64,000 nt of DNA from Notospermus geniculatus (GCA_002633025.1 NMRB01000021.1:178274-242273); one strand, 5' to 3'. Positions 41,401 to 46,333 are shown, numbered from the stretch's first letter. Notes: generated by a model not told the origin, from the sequence alone. Numbers and translations are program-made.

Positions 41401-41735
41401 AAGCTTTCGAGTCCGAGGTCGCCGCCAACAAGGATCGATTGATGAAAATACAACAAGACGGCGAGGAGCTGATGCGGGAGAAGCCGGAATTTGAGCCCGA
41501 GGTTCAGACACGTTTGGACAGCTTGAACAATGCCTGGGATGACTTGGAGACCCACACCCAAGACAAGGGTGCACGGCTCTTCGATGCGAACCGCCCTGTC
41601 CTGTACGAACAGAACATCGATGATATTGACGGTTGGGTGAAGAGCCTGGAGAGCGAGATTGTTCCTGATGAAATTGTCGAGGAGACCATGACCGAAAATC
41701 TTGCCAGCGTCAATTTGGCTGTCATGAAACAAGAT
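5402..41735 (+). CDS. SPTBN1: Beta-spectrin gene, 5' part (22 placed exons, incomplete)
   Basis: Twenty-two exons, listed separately, join in phase to about 1,409 codons. Seen: two calponin-homology domains (exons 2-5) followed by ten triple-helical spectrin repeats and the start of an eleventh, with the family-typical texts [33 protein letters not shown] and [10 protein letters not shown]. Known for the family: beta-spectrin pairs with alpha-spectrin, binds F-actin through the CH domains, and forms the submembrane skeleton. Conventional beta-spectrins have 17 repeats and usually a PH domain, about 2,300-2,400 residues in total. Only roughly 60 percent is present, and no later exon is visible on either strand. 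Exon 1 has a splice acceptor before its ATG, so an untranslated first exon must lie upstream. About 20 codons are lost in the gap at 19889-20791. The symbol denotes likely orthology to the vertebrate conventional group (SPTB, SPTBN1, SPTBN2, SPTBN4), not to one paralogue. Confidence 0.95.
5435..5567 (+). CDS. SPTBN1: Beta-spectrin exon 1 (canonical start)
   Basis: The acceptor ends at 5401 and the exon has 33 nt of 5'UTR before ATG 5435. It encodes 44 residues plus one base (phase 1), ending in SRIKALA before donor GTGAGT. Vertebrate beta-spectrins have the same acidic tryptophan-containing leader followed by [15 protein letters not shown], so the start is well supported. The split Asp codon is completed by exon 2. 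Confidence 0.93.
5979..6270 (+). mobile_element. tRNA-derived SINE (family 3)
   Basis: The head has an A-box-like GGTCGAGTGGTTAGTGCG and a B-box-like GAGTTCGACTCC about 45 bp later. A roughly 180-bp body follows, ending in (GAT)n repeats. Lies in intron 1 of beta-spectrin in the same orientation. Confidence 0.75.
6526..6623. repeat. Tandem duplication, two units of about 49 bp
   Basis: Two adjacent copies of a unit containing TGTACAGCGTATGTGCCTCG, nearly identical. Intronic, no coding role seen. Confidence 0.8.
6880..7001. mobile_element. Small fold-back element
   Basis: Inverted ends GGGGCTTGTTTTA and TGAAACAGGCCCC with TTAACT/AGTTAA and GGTACC words inside. Confidence 0.4.
8334..8415 (+). 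CDS. SPTBN1: Candidate alternative first exon A of beta-spectrin
   Basis: An ATG with A at -3 opens 27 codons (start [11 protein letters not shown], end QLKIKELK) and stops at an AAG|GTATGG donor in phase 1, which is what exon 2 needs. Spliced to exon 2 it gives [13 protein letters not shown]. Vertebrate SPTBN1 has an alternative N-terminus ending KQLQ before the same DEREAVQKK text (recalled, not searched), so the arrangement is plausible. No TATA box or other promoter element was recognised upstream. Transcription is inferred; without RNA data this could be a chance open frame. Confidence 0.55.
8721..8872 (-). mobile_element. tRNA-derived SINE (family 2)
   Basis: The minus strand shows an A-box-like region and B-box GGTTCGATTCC within a tRNA-like head of about 75 bp. 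The tail matches 3153-3313. Intron 1. Confidence 0.7.
9143..9202. repeat. Perfect 25-bp hairpin, AT-rich
   Basis: Arms 9143-9167 and 9178-9202 are exact reverse complements around a 10-nt loop. No protein content. It lies about 320 bp before alternative exon B; whether it is a small mobile element, an RNA hairpin or neither is not known. Confidence 0.9.
9521..9842 (+). CDS. SPTBN1: Candidate alternative first exon B of beta-spectrin, phosphosite-repeat N-terminus
   Basis: From ATG 9521 the frame runs 107 codons to an AAG|GTGAAA donor in phase 1, matching exon 2, and would give [14 protein letters not shown]. The residues contain five imperfect tandem copies of a basic-serine motif: [42 protein letters not shown] and RKFSVSPG. 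RRxS fits basophilic kinases such as PKA, and SP fits proline-directed kinases. A stop codon lies upstream in frame at 9425, and a possible acceptor ends at 9450. The periodic, biased composition argues for real coding. It could alternatively belong to a separate nested transcript. Confidence 0.6.
9941..10185. mobile_element. MITE, GCAGATCTGCGCACTTC family
   Basis: About 245 bp with long inverted ends (AGACAAATCCCAGATCTGCG and its inverse). Interior text AACGTCGTCGAAGTCAC. Other copies at 10656-10892, 13293-13430 and 38973-39175. Confidence 0.8.
10347..10498 (+). CDS. SPTBN1: Beta-spectrin exon 2 (first half of CH1)
   Basis: Acceptor TTTCAG, donor GTAAGT, 152 nt (2+150). It completes Asp45 and encodes [21 protein letters not shown] and [10 protein letters not shown], the start of the first calponin-homology domain and part of the actin-binding surface. 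Exon 1 and both candidate alternative first exons are phase-compatible with it. Confidence 0.97.
10656..10892. mobile_element. MITE, GCAGATCTGCGCACTTC family
   Basis: Second copy of the family, only 160 bp after exon 2 of beta-spectrin, with ends ATAGGCGATTCTC and GAGAATTGTCTAT inverted. Confidence 0.75.
11296..11442. mobile_element. MITE, GGGCGGATTC family, short form
   Basis: Shares GAGGGGGCGCAC and GCTAGAAACATTGAAATCTG with 1000-1174. Right end degraded at GGCGGATCCATGG. Confidence 0.55.
11555..11728 (+). CDS. SPTBN1: Beta-spectrin exon 3 (second half of CH1)
   Basis: 58 codons, phase 0 on both sides, acceptor CTTCTAG and donor GTAAGA. It encodes [28 protein letters not shown] and [14 protein letters not shown], the highly conserved end of CH1. 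No codon is missing relative to the family. Confidence 0.97.
12079..12320. mobile_element. MITE, GGGCGGATTC family, long form
   Basis: Ends GGGGCGGATTCAGG and GGATCCACGCCTG are inverted; interior AAAAAGGGCAATTTTTCTAACG as in 2581-2872. Directly followed by a further inverted repeat at 12320-12447 (CAGGTGATGCATATTTGCAG). Confidence 0.7.
13293..13556. mobile_element. Truncated MITE fused to truncated SINE
   Basis: 13293-13430 is the left half of the GCAGATCTGCGCAC MITE. At about 13431 it joins the 3' part of a minus-strand SINE of family 1 (13432-13556, B-box GGGTTCGAATCC). Confidence 0.65.
13557..15490. other. Intron 3 of beta-spectrin, nothing recognised
   Basis: AT-rich intronic sequence. 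No exon, RNA gene or clear repeat family was recognised. Confidence 0.5.
15491..15795. repeat. Dispersed repeat, GATGGGCACGGTGCA family
   Basis: Same sequence as 22231-22475 (AAAAGGGCACTTCAA, GGTGATATGACCAAAAGGGA). This copy has an extra 22-bp tandem unit near 15525-15560. Confidence 0.7.
16444..16892. mobile_element. MITE, CTGGTTACA family
   Basis: Inverted ends CTGGTTACATCTA.. and ..TAGTGTAACCACAG, with repeated inner motifs ATCCCCGTGCTT and AAGCACGGGGAT. Intron 3, about 200 bp before exon 4. Confidence 0.65.
17101..17389 (+). CDS. SPTBN1: Beta-spectrin exon 4 (CH2)
   Basis: 96 codons plus one base. It encodes [34 protein letters not shown] and [10 protein letters not shown], the core of the second calponin-homology domain. 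The acceptor follows a pyrimidine-rich tract (CTAATCTTCCAG). The donor GTTAGT is slightly weak but in the expected place; the split Asp codon is completed by exon 5. Confidence 0.97.
17433..17968. mobile_element. MITE, GCAGGCCTCACA family
   Basis: Ends AAGCAGGCCTCACATG and CGTGTGAGGCCTGCTT are inverted. Both ends contain ACGGTTTTGAACCGTGCTGAA-like inner arms. It fills most of intron 4. Confidence 0.75.
18163..18275 (+). CDS. SPTBN1: Beta-spectrin exon 5 (end of CH2)
   Basis: 113 nt (2+111). It encodes [20 protein letters not shown] and a KRIGK end, finishing CH2 and entering the linker to repeat 1. Donor GTAATG. Confidence 0.96.
18318..18720. repeat. Repeat with ACCGTATTTTTCG end
   Basis: The left end CTACCGTATTTTTCG resembles the ends of the element at 58602-58880. 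The right end is not clear. Confidence 0.4.
18786..18973 (+). CDS. SPTBN1: Beta-spectrin exon 6 (linker and repeat 1)
   Basis: 62 codons plus two bases. It contains [14 protein letters not shown] and [20 protein letters not shown], the first helix of repeat 1 with its conserved tryptophan. The split Lys codon is completed by exon 7. Confidence 0.96.
19049..19340 (+). mobile_element. tRNA-derived SINE (family 1), full copy
   Basis: A tRNA-like head with A-box GTGGTGTAGTGG and B-box GGGTTCGAAGCC is followed by a body containing TGGCCTCTCTCCACC and a tail around ACTTTGACTTTAACTTTG. Other copies at 20792-20962, 30325-30590 and 13432-13556. Not a functional tRNA: the fold is imperfect and the head is fused to the body. 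Confidence 0.8.
19509..19605. repeat. Dispersed 100-bp repeat
   Basis: AAATGGAAATAACGTTAGAA and CGCCACGTCGTGACGTTAGTT are shared with 34683-34770 and 39239-39410. Confidence 0.7.
19760..19888 (+). CDS. SPTBN1: Beta-spectrin exon 7, truncated by assembly gap
   Basis: It starts after CTCTTGCAG and encodes [22 protein letters not shown] and [10 protein letters not shown] of repeat 1 before running into Ns. By comparison with vertebrate family members about 20 residues separate this point from the next exon, so the 3' end of this exon is lost in the gap. Confidence 0.93.
19889..20791. other. Assembly gap (903 N)
   Basis: A run of N that removes the end of beta-spectrin exon 7 and the 5' part of a SINE copy, whose tail resumes at 20792. 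The true size is unknown. Confidence 1.
20792..20962 (+). mobile_element. SINE family 1, 3' part after the gap
   Basis: Matches the body and tail of 19049-19340; its head is presumably in the gap. Confidence 0.8.
20985..21242 (+). CDS. SPTBN1: Beta-spectrin exon 8 (end of repeat 1, repeat 2)
   Basis: 258 nt (1+255+2). It encodes [38 protein letters not shown] and [15 protein letters not shown]. Very close to the vertebrate sequence and in phase with exon 9 (split Arg). Confidence 0.97.
21327..21916. mobile_element. MITE, GTGTTTACACTGCCA family, with nested element
   Basis: Inverted ends GTGTTTACACTGCCA and TGGCAGTGCAAACAC; repeated TGGACCGGACCGAGTAC inside. A second element with ends GGGCCGTATTCAAAAAGGGTG and its inverse (21610-21748) sits inside it. 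Confidence 0.75.
22065..22203 (+). CDS. SPTBN1: Beta-spectrin exon 9 (repeat 2 / repeat 3 junction)
   Basis: 139 nt (1+138). It encodes [14 protein letters not shown] and [14 protein letters not shown], the continuous helix that joins two spectrin repeats. Donor GTATTA. Confidence 0.96.
22231..22475. repeat. Dispersed repeat, GATGGGCACGGTGCA family
   Basis: Second copy of the sequence at 15491-15795, starting 27 bp after exon 9. Confidence 0.7.
22549..22714 (+). CDS. SPTBN1: Beta-spectrin exon 10 (repeat 3)
   Basis: 55 codons plus one base. It encodes [20 protein letters not shown] and [15 protein letters not shown], helices A and B of repeat 3. Acceptor CTCCAAAG, donor GTAAGT. Confidence 0.96.
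22812..23020. mobile_element. MITE, GTGACCCTCCACAGCAAAACC family
   Basis: About 209 bp, inverted ends ATATGTGACCC and GGGTCACATAT, arms ending in AAAACCAGTCGCA. Also at 27219-27568 and 59966-60168. Confidence 0.8.
23315..23559 (+). CDS. SPTBN1: Beta-spectrin exon 11 (end of repeat 3, start of repeat 4)
   Basis: 245 nt (2+243). It encodes [30 protein letters not shown] and [13 protein letters not shown], ending at the phase-0 KHK position used for introns in several of its repeats. Confidence 0.97.
23694..24075. mobile_element. MITE with long inverted ends
   Basis: Arms of about 35 bp (AGTGAGGTTTCGCAAATCTG and its inverse, then TACTTCGTG). Intron 11. Confidence 0.75.
24362..24679 (+). CDS. 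SPTBN1: Beta-spectrin exon 12 (repeats 4 and 5)
   Basis: 106 codons, phase 0 both sides. It encodes [40 protein letters not shown] and [18 protein letters not shown] degenerate sequence resembling its middle part lies just upstream in the intron (see findings). Confidence 0.97.
24711..24941. mobile_element. Hairpin element (GTCGTCTCCGAA family) with 15-bp direct repeats
   Basis: A 40-nt A-rich head (CCAACATAGAGCACAAAAAA) precedes a long hairpin with arms AAGTCGTCTCCGAATTTTGC and AGTGCCTGAGGAAG. It is flanked by identical 15-bp sequences at 24696-24710 and 24942-24956. Starts about 30 bp after exon 12. Confidence 0.75.
25306..25550. mobile_element. MITE, GCGTCCACTGG family
   Basis: Inverted ends GCGTCCACTGGAGCGC and GCGCCCTAGTGGACGC. 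Intron 12. Confidence 0.7.
25882..26265. mobile_element. MITE, GTGTTCGATT family
   Basis: Ends GTGTTCGATTTCTTAC and GTAAGTAATCGAACAC are inverted. An inner inverted pair (TTAGACACGAGTAAA) flanks the centre. Ends 126 bp before exon 13. Confidence 0.7.
26392..26634 (+). CDS. SPTBN1: Beta-spectrin exon 13 (repeats 5 and 6)
   Basis: 81 codons, phase 0. It encodes [20 protein letters not shown] and [19 protein letters not shown], then VEAWIDEK before donor GTTTGT. The first helix of repeat 6 carries the usual W. Confidence 0.96.
27219..27568. mobile_element. Half plus full copy of the GTGACCCTCCAC MITE
   Basis: 27219-27365 is a left half; 27366-27568 is a full copy with both ends. AATAGACAGACAATA and its inverse occur inside. 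Confidence 0.7.
27888..28002. mobile_element. Short MITE with near-perfect palindrome
   Basis: Arms of about 30 bp (GTCATATGAATAAAGACTAG and its inverse). The same family at 37161-37405 carries an insertion. Confidence 0.8.
28138..28340 (+). CDS. SPTBN1: Beta-spectrin exon 14 (repeat 6)
   Basis: 67 codons plus two bases. It encodes [20 protein letters not shown] and [20 protein letters not shown]. It matches the family text LEDLEVIQHRF around the B helix. The split Lys is completed by exon 15. Confidence 0.96.
28341..29038. other. Intron 14 of beta-spectrin
   Basis: Contains a short perfect inverted repeat at about 28549-28581 (GGTACCACGATCC / GGTCGTGGTACC). Otherwise nothing recognised. 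Confidence 0.6.
29039..29135 (+). CDS. SPTBN1: Beta-spectrin exon 15 (end of repeat 6, start of repeat 7)
   Basis: 97 nt (1+96). It encodes [20 protein letters not shown] and [11 protein letters not shown]. Acceptor GCTTCCAG, donor GTAAGT. Confidence 0.95.
29349..29477 (+). CDS. SPTBN1: Beta-spectrin exon 16 (repeat 7)
   Basis: 43 codons, phase 0. It encodes [20 protein letters not shown] and [17 protein letters not shown], matching the vertebrate SWIREKTKVIEST segment almost residue for residue. Confidence 0.97.
30089..30205 (+). CDS. SPTBN1: Beta-spectrin exon 17 (repeat 7)
   Basis: 39 codons, phase 0. It encodes [20 protein letters not shown] and EVWMELKDM, helices B and C of repeat 7. 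Confidence 0.95.
30325..30590 (-). mobile_element. SINE family 1, near full length, minus strand
   Basis: Inverse of 19049-19340 including A-box and B-box. Intron 17, antisense to beta-spectrin. Confidence 0.8.
30716..31081 (+). CDS. SPTBN1: Beta-spectrin exon 18 (repeat 8, start of repeat 9)
   Basis: 122 codons, phase 0. It encodes [59 protein letters not shown] and [15 protein letters not shown]: essentially one complete spectrin repeat in one exon. Confidence 0.97.
31250..31430. mobile_element. Inverted-repeat element, GGAAAACCTGTCGG family
   Basis: Ends CCTAGGAAAACC.. and ..GGTTTTCCTAGACTGCC are inverted; contains TACGTAGTACATTTCAG. Related to 4905-5200 and 45760-45936. Confidence 0.6.
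31817..31991. mobile_element. MITE, AAGGCCTATTTCCACTAG family
   Basis: Ends AAGGCCTATTTCCACTAGAC and TATAGTGGAAACAGGCCTTT are inverted. It ends 54 bp before exon 19. Confidence 0.75.
32046..32123 (+). CDS. SPTBN1: Beta-spectrin exon 19 (repeat 9, helix A)
   Basis: Short exon of 26 codons, phase 0, encoding [16 protein letters not shown] and [10 protein letters not shown]. It aligns with the family segment QFLRDTKQAEAFLNNQE that follows the LLSQS text of the previous exon. Acceptor TTTTTCAG, donor GTAAGT. Confidence 0.93.
32154..32715. mobile_element. Two abutting MITEs
   Basis: 32154-32559 has ends AGGGCCGTATTCATAAAGGG and its inverse with AGGCCTTTAACCTGTATAATGC arms. 32560-32715 has ends AAAGCCAAGCGGACATTTGC and GCAAATGTGCACTAGGCTTT with GCGTTAGGGGTG arms. 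Confidence 0.7.
33015..34070. repeat. Tandem segmental duplication inside intron 19
   Basis: 33017-33290 and 33566-34070 share long text (GAGGTTCTGTGTTAAAAGTA, GTGCCAGTGAAATACTCC). The second copy is split by the hairpin element at 33753-33988. Confidence 0.85.
33753..33988. mobile_element. Hairpin element with 10-bp target-site duplication and visible empty site
   Basis: Same family as 24711-24941. Flanked by CAAAAATAGC at 33743-33752 and 33989-33998. The adjacent duplicate near 33195 holds the uninterrupted site CCCAAAACAGCC. Confidence 0.85.
34071..36283. other. Intron 19 of beta-spectrin, mostly unclassified
   Basis: Contains a copy of the 100-bp repeat (34683-34770) and a tRNA-like B-box remnant near 35895. 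No exon recognised. Confidence 0.5.
36284..36617. mobile_element. MITE, AGGCCTAG family with GTGTGTTTC arms
   Basis: Left AGGCCTAGAAAAAAATTGTG and right ACACACAATTTATTTTGC..AGGCC are inverted. Confidence 0.65.
37161..37405. mobile_element. Palindromic MITE interrupted by hairpin element
   Basis: The outer arms match 27888-28002. The inner 37222-37349 is the GTCG hairpin family flanked by AATTCTGTAC at 37212-37221 and 37350-37359. Confidence 0.75.
38198..38396. mobile_element. MITE, AATGGGAGACTTTCCTGCC family
   Basis: Inverted ends AATGGGAGACTTTCCTGCCG and CGGCAGGAAAGTCTCCCATT, nearly perfect, so probably recent. Confidence 0.8.
38795..38967 (+). CDS. SPTBN1: Beta-spectrin exon 20 (repeat 9, helix B)
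   Basis: 57 codons plus two bases after a 6.7-kb intron. It encodes [20 protein letters not shown] and [19 protein letters not shown]. The donor is GTAAAA, and a repeat element starts about 6 bp inside the intron, so little of the normal donor context remains. Confidence 0.96.
38973..39175. mobile_element. MITE, GCAGATCTGCGCACTTC family, abutting exon 20 donor
   Basis: Starts about 6 bp inside intron 20. The right end is truncated at about 39175. Confidence 0.75.
39239..39410. repeat. 100-bp repeat interrupted by a fold-back at 39310-39384
   Basis: The outer text matches 19509-19605 and 34683-34770. The insert GGGCTGAGTTGCACAA.. ..TTGTGCAACTGGCCC folds back with TTAGCGCTAAC inside. Confidence 0.75.
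39640..39730 (+). CDS. SPTBN1: Beta-spectrin exon 21 (repeat 9 / repeat 10 junction)
   Basis: 91 nt (1+90). It encodes [19 protein letters not shown] and [10 protein letters not shown], matching the family text RLKDNRDLQKFLQDCQE. Donor GTAAGT. Confidence 0.95.
39855..40870. repeat. Satellite-like tandem repeat around a gap
   Basis: 39945-40231 and 40608-40800 are diverged copies of one unit (CCTTCCGCTCTGTAA, ATATTTGGTGGAGGGATGT, TTTGCCACCAGGGGGCC). The unit end CCCT(C/G)TAGGGGGCGCTTTGTA occurs on both sides of the gap. A (GCTCGCC)n tract lies near 39907-39938. Confidence 0.75.
40232..40545. other. Assembly gap (314 N)
   Basis: Run of N inside the satellite-like repeat, in intron 21. Confidence 1.
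41310..41735 (+). CDS. SPTBN1: Beta-spectrin exon 22 (repeat 10, start of repeat 11); last exon visible
   Basis: 142 codons, phase 0. It encodes [56 protein letters not shown] and [12 protein letters not shown] before a good donor GTAAGT. The donor shows that the gene should continue, but no later repeat, ankyrin-binding region or PH domain was found downstream. A TIR element starts 85 bp after this exon and ends at a contig join. Confidence 0.96.
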
Positions 41736-41819
41736 GTAAGTAATACAGCTTTTGTTAGAATTTGCACTCAATATTGCCTTAGATTGCGAGATTGTGCATT
41801 TTTCAGGGCAGATCCAGGA

Positions 41820-42755
41820 CAAGGAGGATCGGACAACCGGTCACGTGATGTTCCGCTAAGGTCAAGGTCATGTAAACAAAAGCACGTGGTTCACTCAGCG
41901 CAAATCAGCGTAATTTGAAAGCCGATTTCTACTTGAAAATAGTTATATTTATCATTTTCTCCAGTTTTGTATTGTTGATTATTATCGAAATGAACGTTTG
42001 ATTATGCAAAACACATTTTTCTGAGCAGTTATTGCGAGAATTTCTCTCCCGTTTACATGCCTTCGCAAGCACTCTGTGTCAATGCATGGATAATACATAT
42101 GGGACGAGGTCGATTTTTGCTATTGCGTTGGAGTTCTTAGGAAATTTTTGGTCCCAGCGCAACGTGTGGGATATTTACTCCTTAAAACTCTCCAAGAACT
42201 CCTAAGAACTCCATTATTTCCGATTCTAGGGAGGTGGAAAGTGACCCTTGTCAGTCAACTGTTAACTCAACTGCAGAGATCGTAAAATGGCCATAATTTC
42301 CTTATTTTTGGACGGATTCTCGATATCGAACTATCAAAATGCAGGTTTTGGGCTAAGTAATCTAAATATGGCCCCTAATCAATGCCCAGCCAATCAGCAG
42401 AGCCGGAAAAACGAAAAATATGGTGTAGCTGTCAATCAAAATAAGCCCCGCCTCCTGACGTCACATTATGTTGATGAGTTGTTGCTTCCCCCCGTGAATA
42501 TTTGCCGAGAACGAGAACTTGCGCTTCGATCCTAAAATGCGCTAATATTTCATCAATTTGGTGTGAATTTAATGTTATTTAGGGTTTATAATGTTGCAAG
42601 CTATACATATGATGTTGTTAATCCCTTCTGAATGCAACGTATTAGCTGATTTGGAAGATGTTTACTCGTCGAAATCTGTCGGCCAACTGAAGCGGCCGCG
42701 TCATGGATGCGCGATCTGTGACGTTGTCACGTGACCGGTTGTCCGATCCTCCTTG
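41820..42755. mobile_element. 936-bp element with perfect 29-bp terminal inverted repeats
   Basis: 41820-41848 and 42727-42755 are exact reverse complements (start CAAGGAGGATCGGACAACCG). No transposase frame is visible, so it would be a non-autonomous DNA transposon. A target-site duplication cannot be read because an N follows the right end. Confidence 0.75.
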
Positions 42756-42756
42756 N
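42756..42756. other. Single N: probable contig join
   Basis: One ambiguous base exactly at the right end of the TIR element. Confidence 0.8.
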
Positions 42757-44550
42757 GGCACTCCGATTCCCCATTCCGATCGCTTTATTTCCTCATGGAG
42801 ATCTTCAAAACCACAGCGGCTTTATTGTAGATCGGCGTCGTTGTATGCAAGCAGTCTTCGTGGCGCGTACAGGAAGAGGTTGGCGAATCTATCAGAGGGT
42901 TGTGGGTTCGAATCTCGGTGCCATCACAGATTATTTTTCGTTTTTTCTCATTTGGCAGCTGTGCTGAGACCTTCACTGTTCAAGAGCGTGGTGGCAAGTG
43001 AAACCAACTGTGACCGTCCGAGAGGGTGTATCGTTTTCAGAGGTAGTTTGGAAGTGCCTTGTGGCTGTTCGTAATTTCTACCTCTGCCCCACTCCAGGAA
43101 AACAACCTTATTCAAAGTCAAATTTTTCAGTGGTGTGTTGGGGAATTGTCTTGTACTTTGTATTATCACTACAAATGAACCATGCGGAATGTACGTAGGT
43201 CACGTTTAAACGCTATGGTAATGTTCCTTTAAGTTCAGCTTTAATCAACCAAGAAAGTACACTTCTTAATAATAATCCGCAAAGCGTGAACAGAGTTCAA
43301 CACTCAGACATTTTATGCTCAATTCCAGTTGATCCAGCTTTGCTGGCGCTATACGATGACGATGACCTGATAAAGTTACAAAGATATGAGCCTAATCTTT
43401 GTACAAAAATTGTAAATAAAACAACAAATCATTTAACTTTCCAGATTACAGATTCACGAAGTGACGGCAGAGCCGATAAAAACGGGAAAGTGGTTGATTT
43501 CAGAGGAACCGAAGTTATGCTACATTTTACCCAACTAATATACTGGAGTTCACAAATCACGAAGTGTCACCGAAGGTGAAGTGACAGCGGCGAAGCCAAA
43601 GCTTGTTTAGTTCCAAAGACCACTGCTAGTCAGTGCTTCAGTCGCATAGCCTTCACCTCAAAAATGAAAGCTTTAAATGACCAAAACACATGCTGCCGTC
43701 GTTCAATTCGTATTAACCATAAAAAATACATACTACGACTATGATGCGCAACGGTTGCATATGTGACAGCTGGAGCCGTACATTGAACATTGACTACACG
43801 GGTTATATTTCGATGTTGTTGTGAAAAGGCCTGGAGGTTGACATAATTCGTGGTGTGCTCCGCGCTCCTGTGAGTGGCAAAGCCGTAAGTGCAAAAATGG
43901 AAGAGGATAGACTGAAATAAAACAGTAAGATACCCAACCGGATAAAACCATACATTTGATGGCTTACTTTTTGGTGTACTATAAAAGAGTTATCGATAGT
44001 TTATTGAGTAGGTCGTATGGGCTTGCGTTGGTCATACATTGTACTGTGGTTTGGCCTCCACAGTGCTTTGTCGTGTAGACGCTTGTCTTGTGACTTACAG
44101 GTATAGGGTCCGTTGGTATCTCCAAGATCCTAGGAACGAGAGTTACTCTACAGGAGGCGAGGTTGATAAACAGTAGACCGGTTCCCGGTCCCAAAATAGC
44201 TCTGACGGAGAAAAGGACCGGTATATTGGGCGGCCATACTTGGCAGAAAGCTGCCATAATATGACGTCACAGAGGATTCCCCTCAGTACTGAGAAATACT
44301 AATAGCTTACAATCAACTGCGACGTCACAAATTCAAATTCAAAAAGAGCCAACCAACTACGTCATTACATCAGGCAATACCGGTCCCTTTATCTGTTAGC
44401 GATATTGGGACCGGGAACTAAATGTAGTCTAGATAAACGATAGTTTAACAAGACTGTCAATAGAAGTCTCCCTTAACGCAGGTGCATGGAAGGAATACTG
44501 TGGCCCTTTAAACATGGCGAGTGCCTTTTCCCATCCATTTTGCATGATCA
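42757..44550. other. Intergenic or intronic region, no gene recognised
   Basis: 42845-42930 has a tRNA-SINE-like B-box (GGGTTCGAATCTCGG). Short open frames such as 43286-43579 resemble nothing I know. 44160-44410 holds an inverted pair around ACCGG.CCC and GGGACCGGGAAC. Confidence 0.45.
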
Positions 44551-44934
44551 AGGCGATTACATACACATTTCTATACATAAACGTCAAAAAGCATATCAAA
44601 AGTAGGCAAAAAAGAAGTGAGAAGGAGTATTGTGACGGGGGCATTGGTCATAACAGTCATACTAAAACCTAGCGGTGAATCACCAATAGTAAATGCGACC
44701 ATCGAATAGGATCTTATGGTCGATTGAGAATGTTTTTGATAACGGCAATCACATGCTTTTTTCAAGTCAAAGTTAATGAAATGGTCCATGGACCATGTGC
44801 TCACTCGTTGACATAGTGTAATGACAGAGAGGAGAGGATGAGCGAACATCTGGGGCAAGTCATTCCCAAGTTGCAGGACTTGTTTTTGGCCACCCGGAGC
44901 CAAGCTAAGAATCGAATCGGACCGAAACTTGGTT

Positions 44935-45180
44935 AGGGTTAATGTCCCAGAAGAACAGATGACCTGCATGTTCAAGTGTAGGCCTAGGCCTAGGCATTTG
45001 AACTGCATTGCCATCAAAATACTGGTACCGCTATTGGAGGGGGGGGGGCGTAGGCCCTAGGCCTGGATTGGGCCCATCAAAGTCTTTGACTGATCATGAT
45101 TGTAACGTTAGGCCTAGGCCTATGAGTTGATGACCTAGGCCTAGGCCTACTAACGTTAGGGCCTAGGCCAAGAAGGTGTC
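44935..45180. repeat. AGGCCT-rich patch
   Basis: At least eight TAGGCC / AGGCCT units, several in pairs, within 250 bp of copy 1. Confidence 0.8.
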
Positions 45181-45522
45181 AAAAACCCAAAGCCTAGGGC
45201 ACAATAGCCCCAGCGGTTACAAAACGTGCCCTGCTAACGGACGACGACGGACGACGGACGCCACGTGATGGCTATAGCTCACGAGTGAGCTAACAAACAG
45301 ACGATATACATGTAGGGTCGCTCGCTTATCTATTTTTGATGTAGGCCATCATACATTGTCATATAGCCTACAATTCTTGTTACATGATGTTTATTTGATC
45401 GGGGAAAACAACGCAGCAGGTTATTCGAATCGGTCTCCAGATTTCATGGTCTTTTGGATTCGACTGAATAGAAAGGTACGGTGATTCAAGACTGCCTGGT
45501 CCACATGTATCTGACGATCTTA

Positions 45523-45729
45523 AGCCTGCCGCACACTGGAGCTATCTGCTCAGCAAAAACTCATTCGAGGCCGTTTGCTCAGCAGATAGCTCACTACGCG
45601 CACACGCGAGCTTTCTGCCTCGCGAGGCAAAAAACTCACCGAAATTGCGCGCACACGCGAGCTATCTGCTGAGCAAACGGTCTCGAATGACTTTTTGCTC
45701 AGCAGATAGCTCCCCGTGTGCGGCAGGCT
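45523..45729. mobile_element. 207-bp MITE with TTA target-site duplication (Harbinger-like)
   Basis: Inverted ends AGCCTGCCGCACAC and GTGTGCGGCAGGCT, inner arms AGCTATCTGCTCAGCA. Flanked by TTA on both sides. Copy 2 near 48275 lacks it. Confidence 0.8.
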
Positions 45730-45759
45730 TTAGAGACCCTAAAGACAGCAGCCACCTCA

Positions 45760-45936
45760 TAGTGATTTTTGAGGCGGTCTTGTAAAACCCGTCGTATAGT
45801 GTCGCATTTGAGGAAGGTGTTAATGGCCTTGGTGAACCCGCACATTTCAATAACTGAAATGTACTACGTAATAGGTAAGTAAGTAGCAGATTAATGCACA
45901 GGCAATCTGACAGCCCTTGTTGATCATCCAGCGACC
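45760..45936. mobile_element. Dispersed inverted-repeat element
   Basis: Shares CCTTGGTGAACCCGCACATT with 4905-5200. Confidence 0.55.
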
Positions 45937-46059
45937 TATCATCCGTGGGATTGCCCACCAGATAGGCCTAAGTGCGCGCGCAGGTAATCTTCGTATGAGA
46001 AACCAATGGCGGGCGGGCGGCCGTCGAAACGATGTGATAGGCCAACAAACACTTGTCTA

Positions 46060-46320
46060 CACCATCAACATTTTCGAAACATTTCTGCAGCAAAACATTT
46101 TGAAACAGTTTTAGAAATGTTGCGGTTCGTTGCGGGTTGGTCTACACTCTGCAACATCATCAAAACATGTTGTCGAATTGTTTTAATGGTTTACAAAAGT
46201 TAAAATCAACATTTCCAAAACATTCTAAAAACATTGAATTGCAACAATCAGCAACACCCTTGAGATTGTTGCACAATGTGGACAGTGTTTGAAAATGTTT
46301 TAGAAATGTTGCAGAAGAAA
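46060..46320. mobile_element. Repeat with AAACATTT / GAAATGTT arms
   Basis: Multiple CAACATTT and AAATGTTGC words in inverse orientation. It directly abuts the truncated gene copy and lies where that copy has lost its 5' coding part. Confidence 0.45.
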
Positions 46321-46333
46321 TGTCATGTGCATC

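Noticed and set aside
43286-43579. 97-codon + strand open frame
   Set aside because: Composition is not obviously random, but no domain, start context or neighbour supports it.
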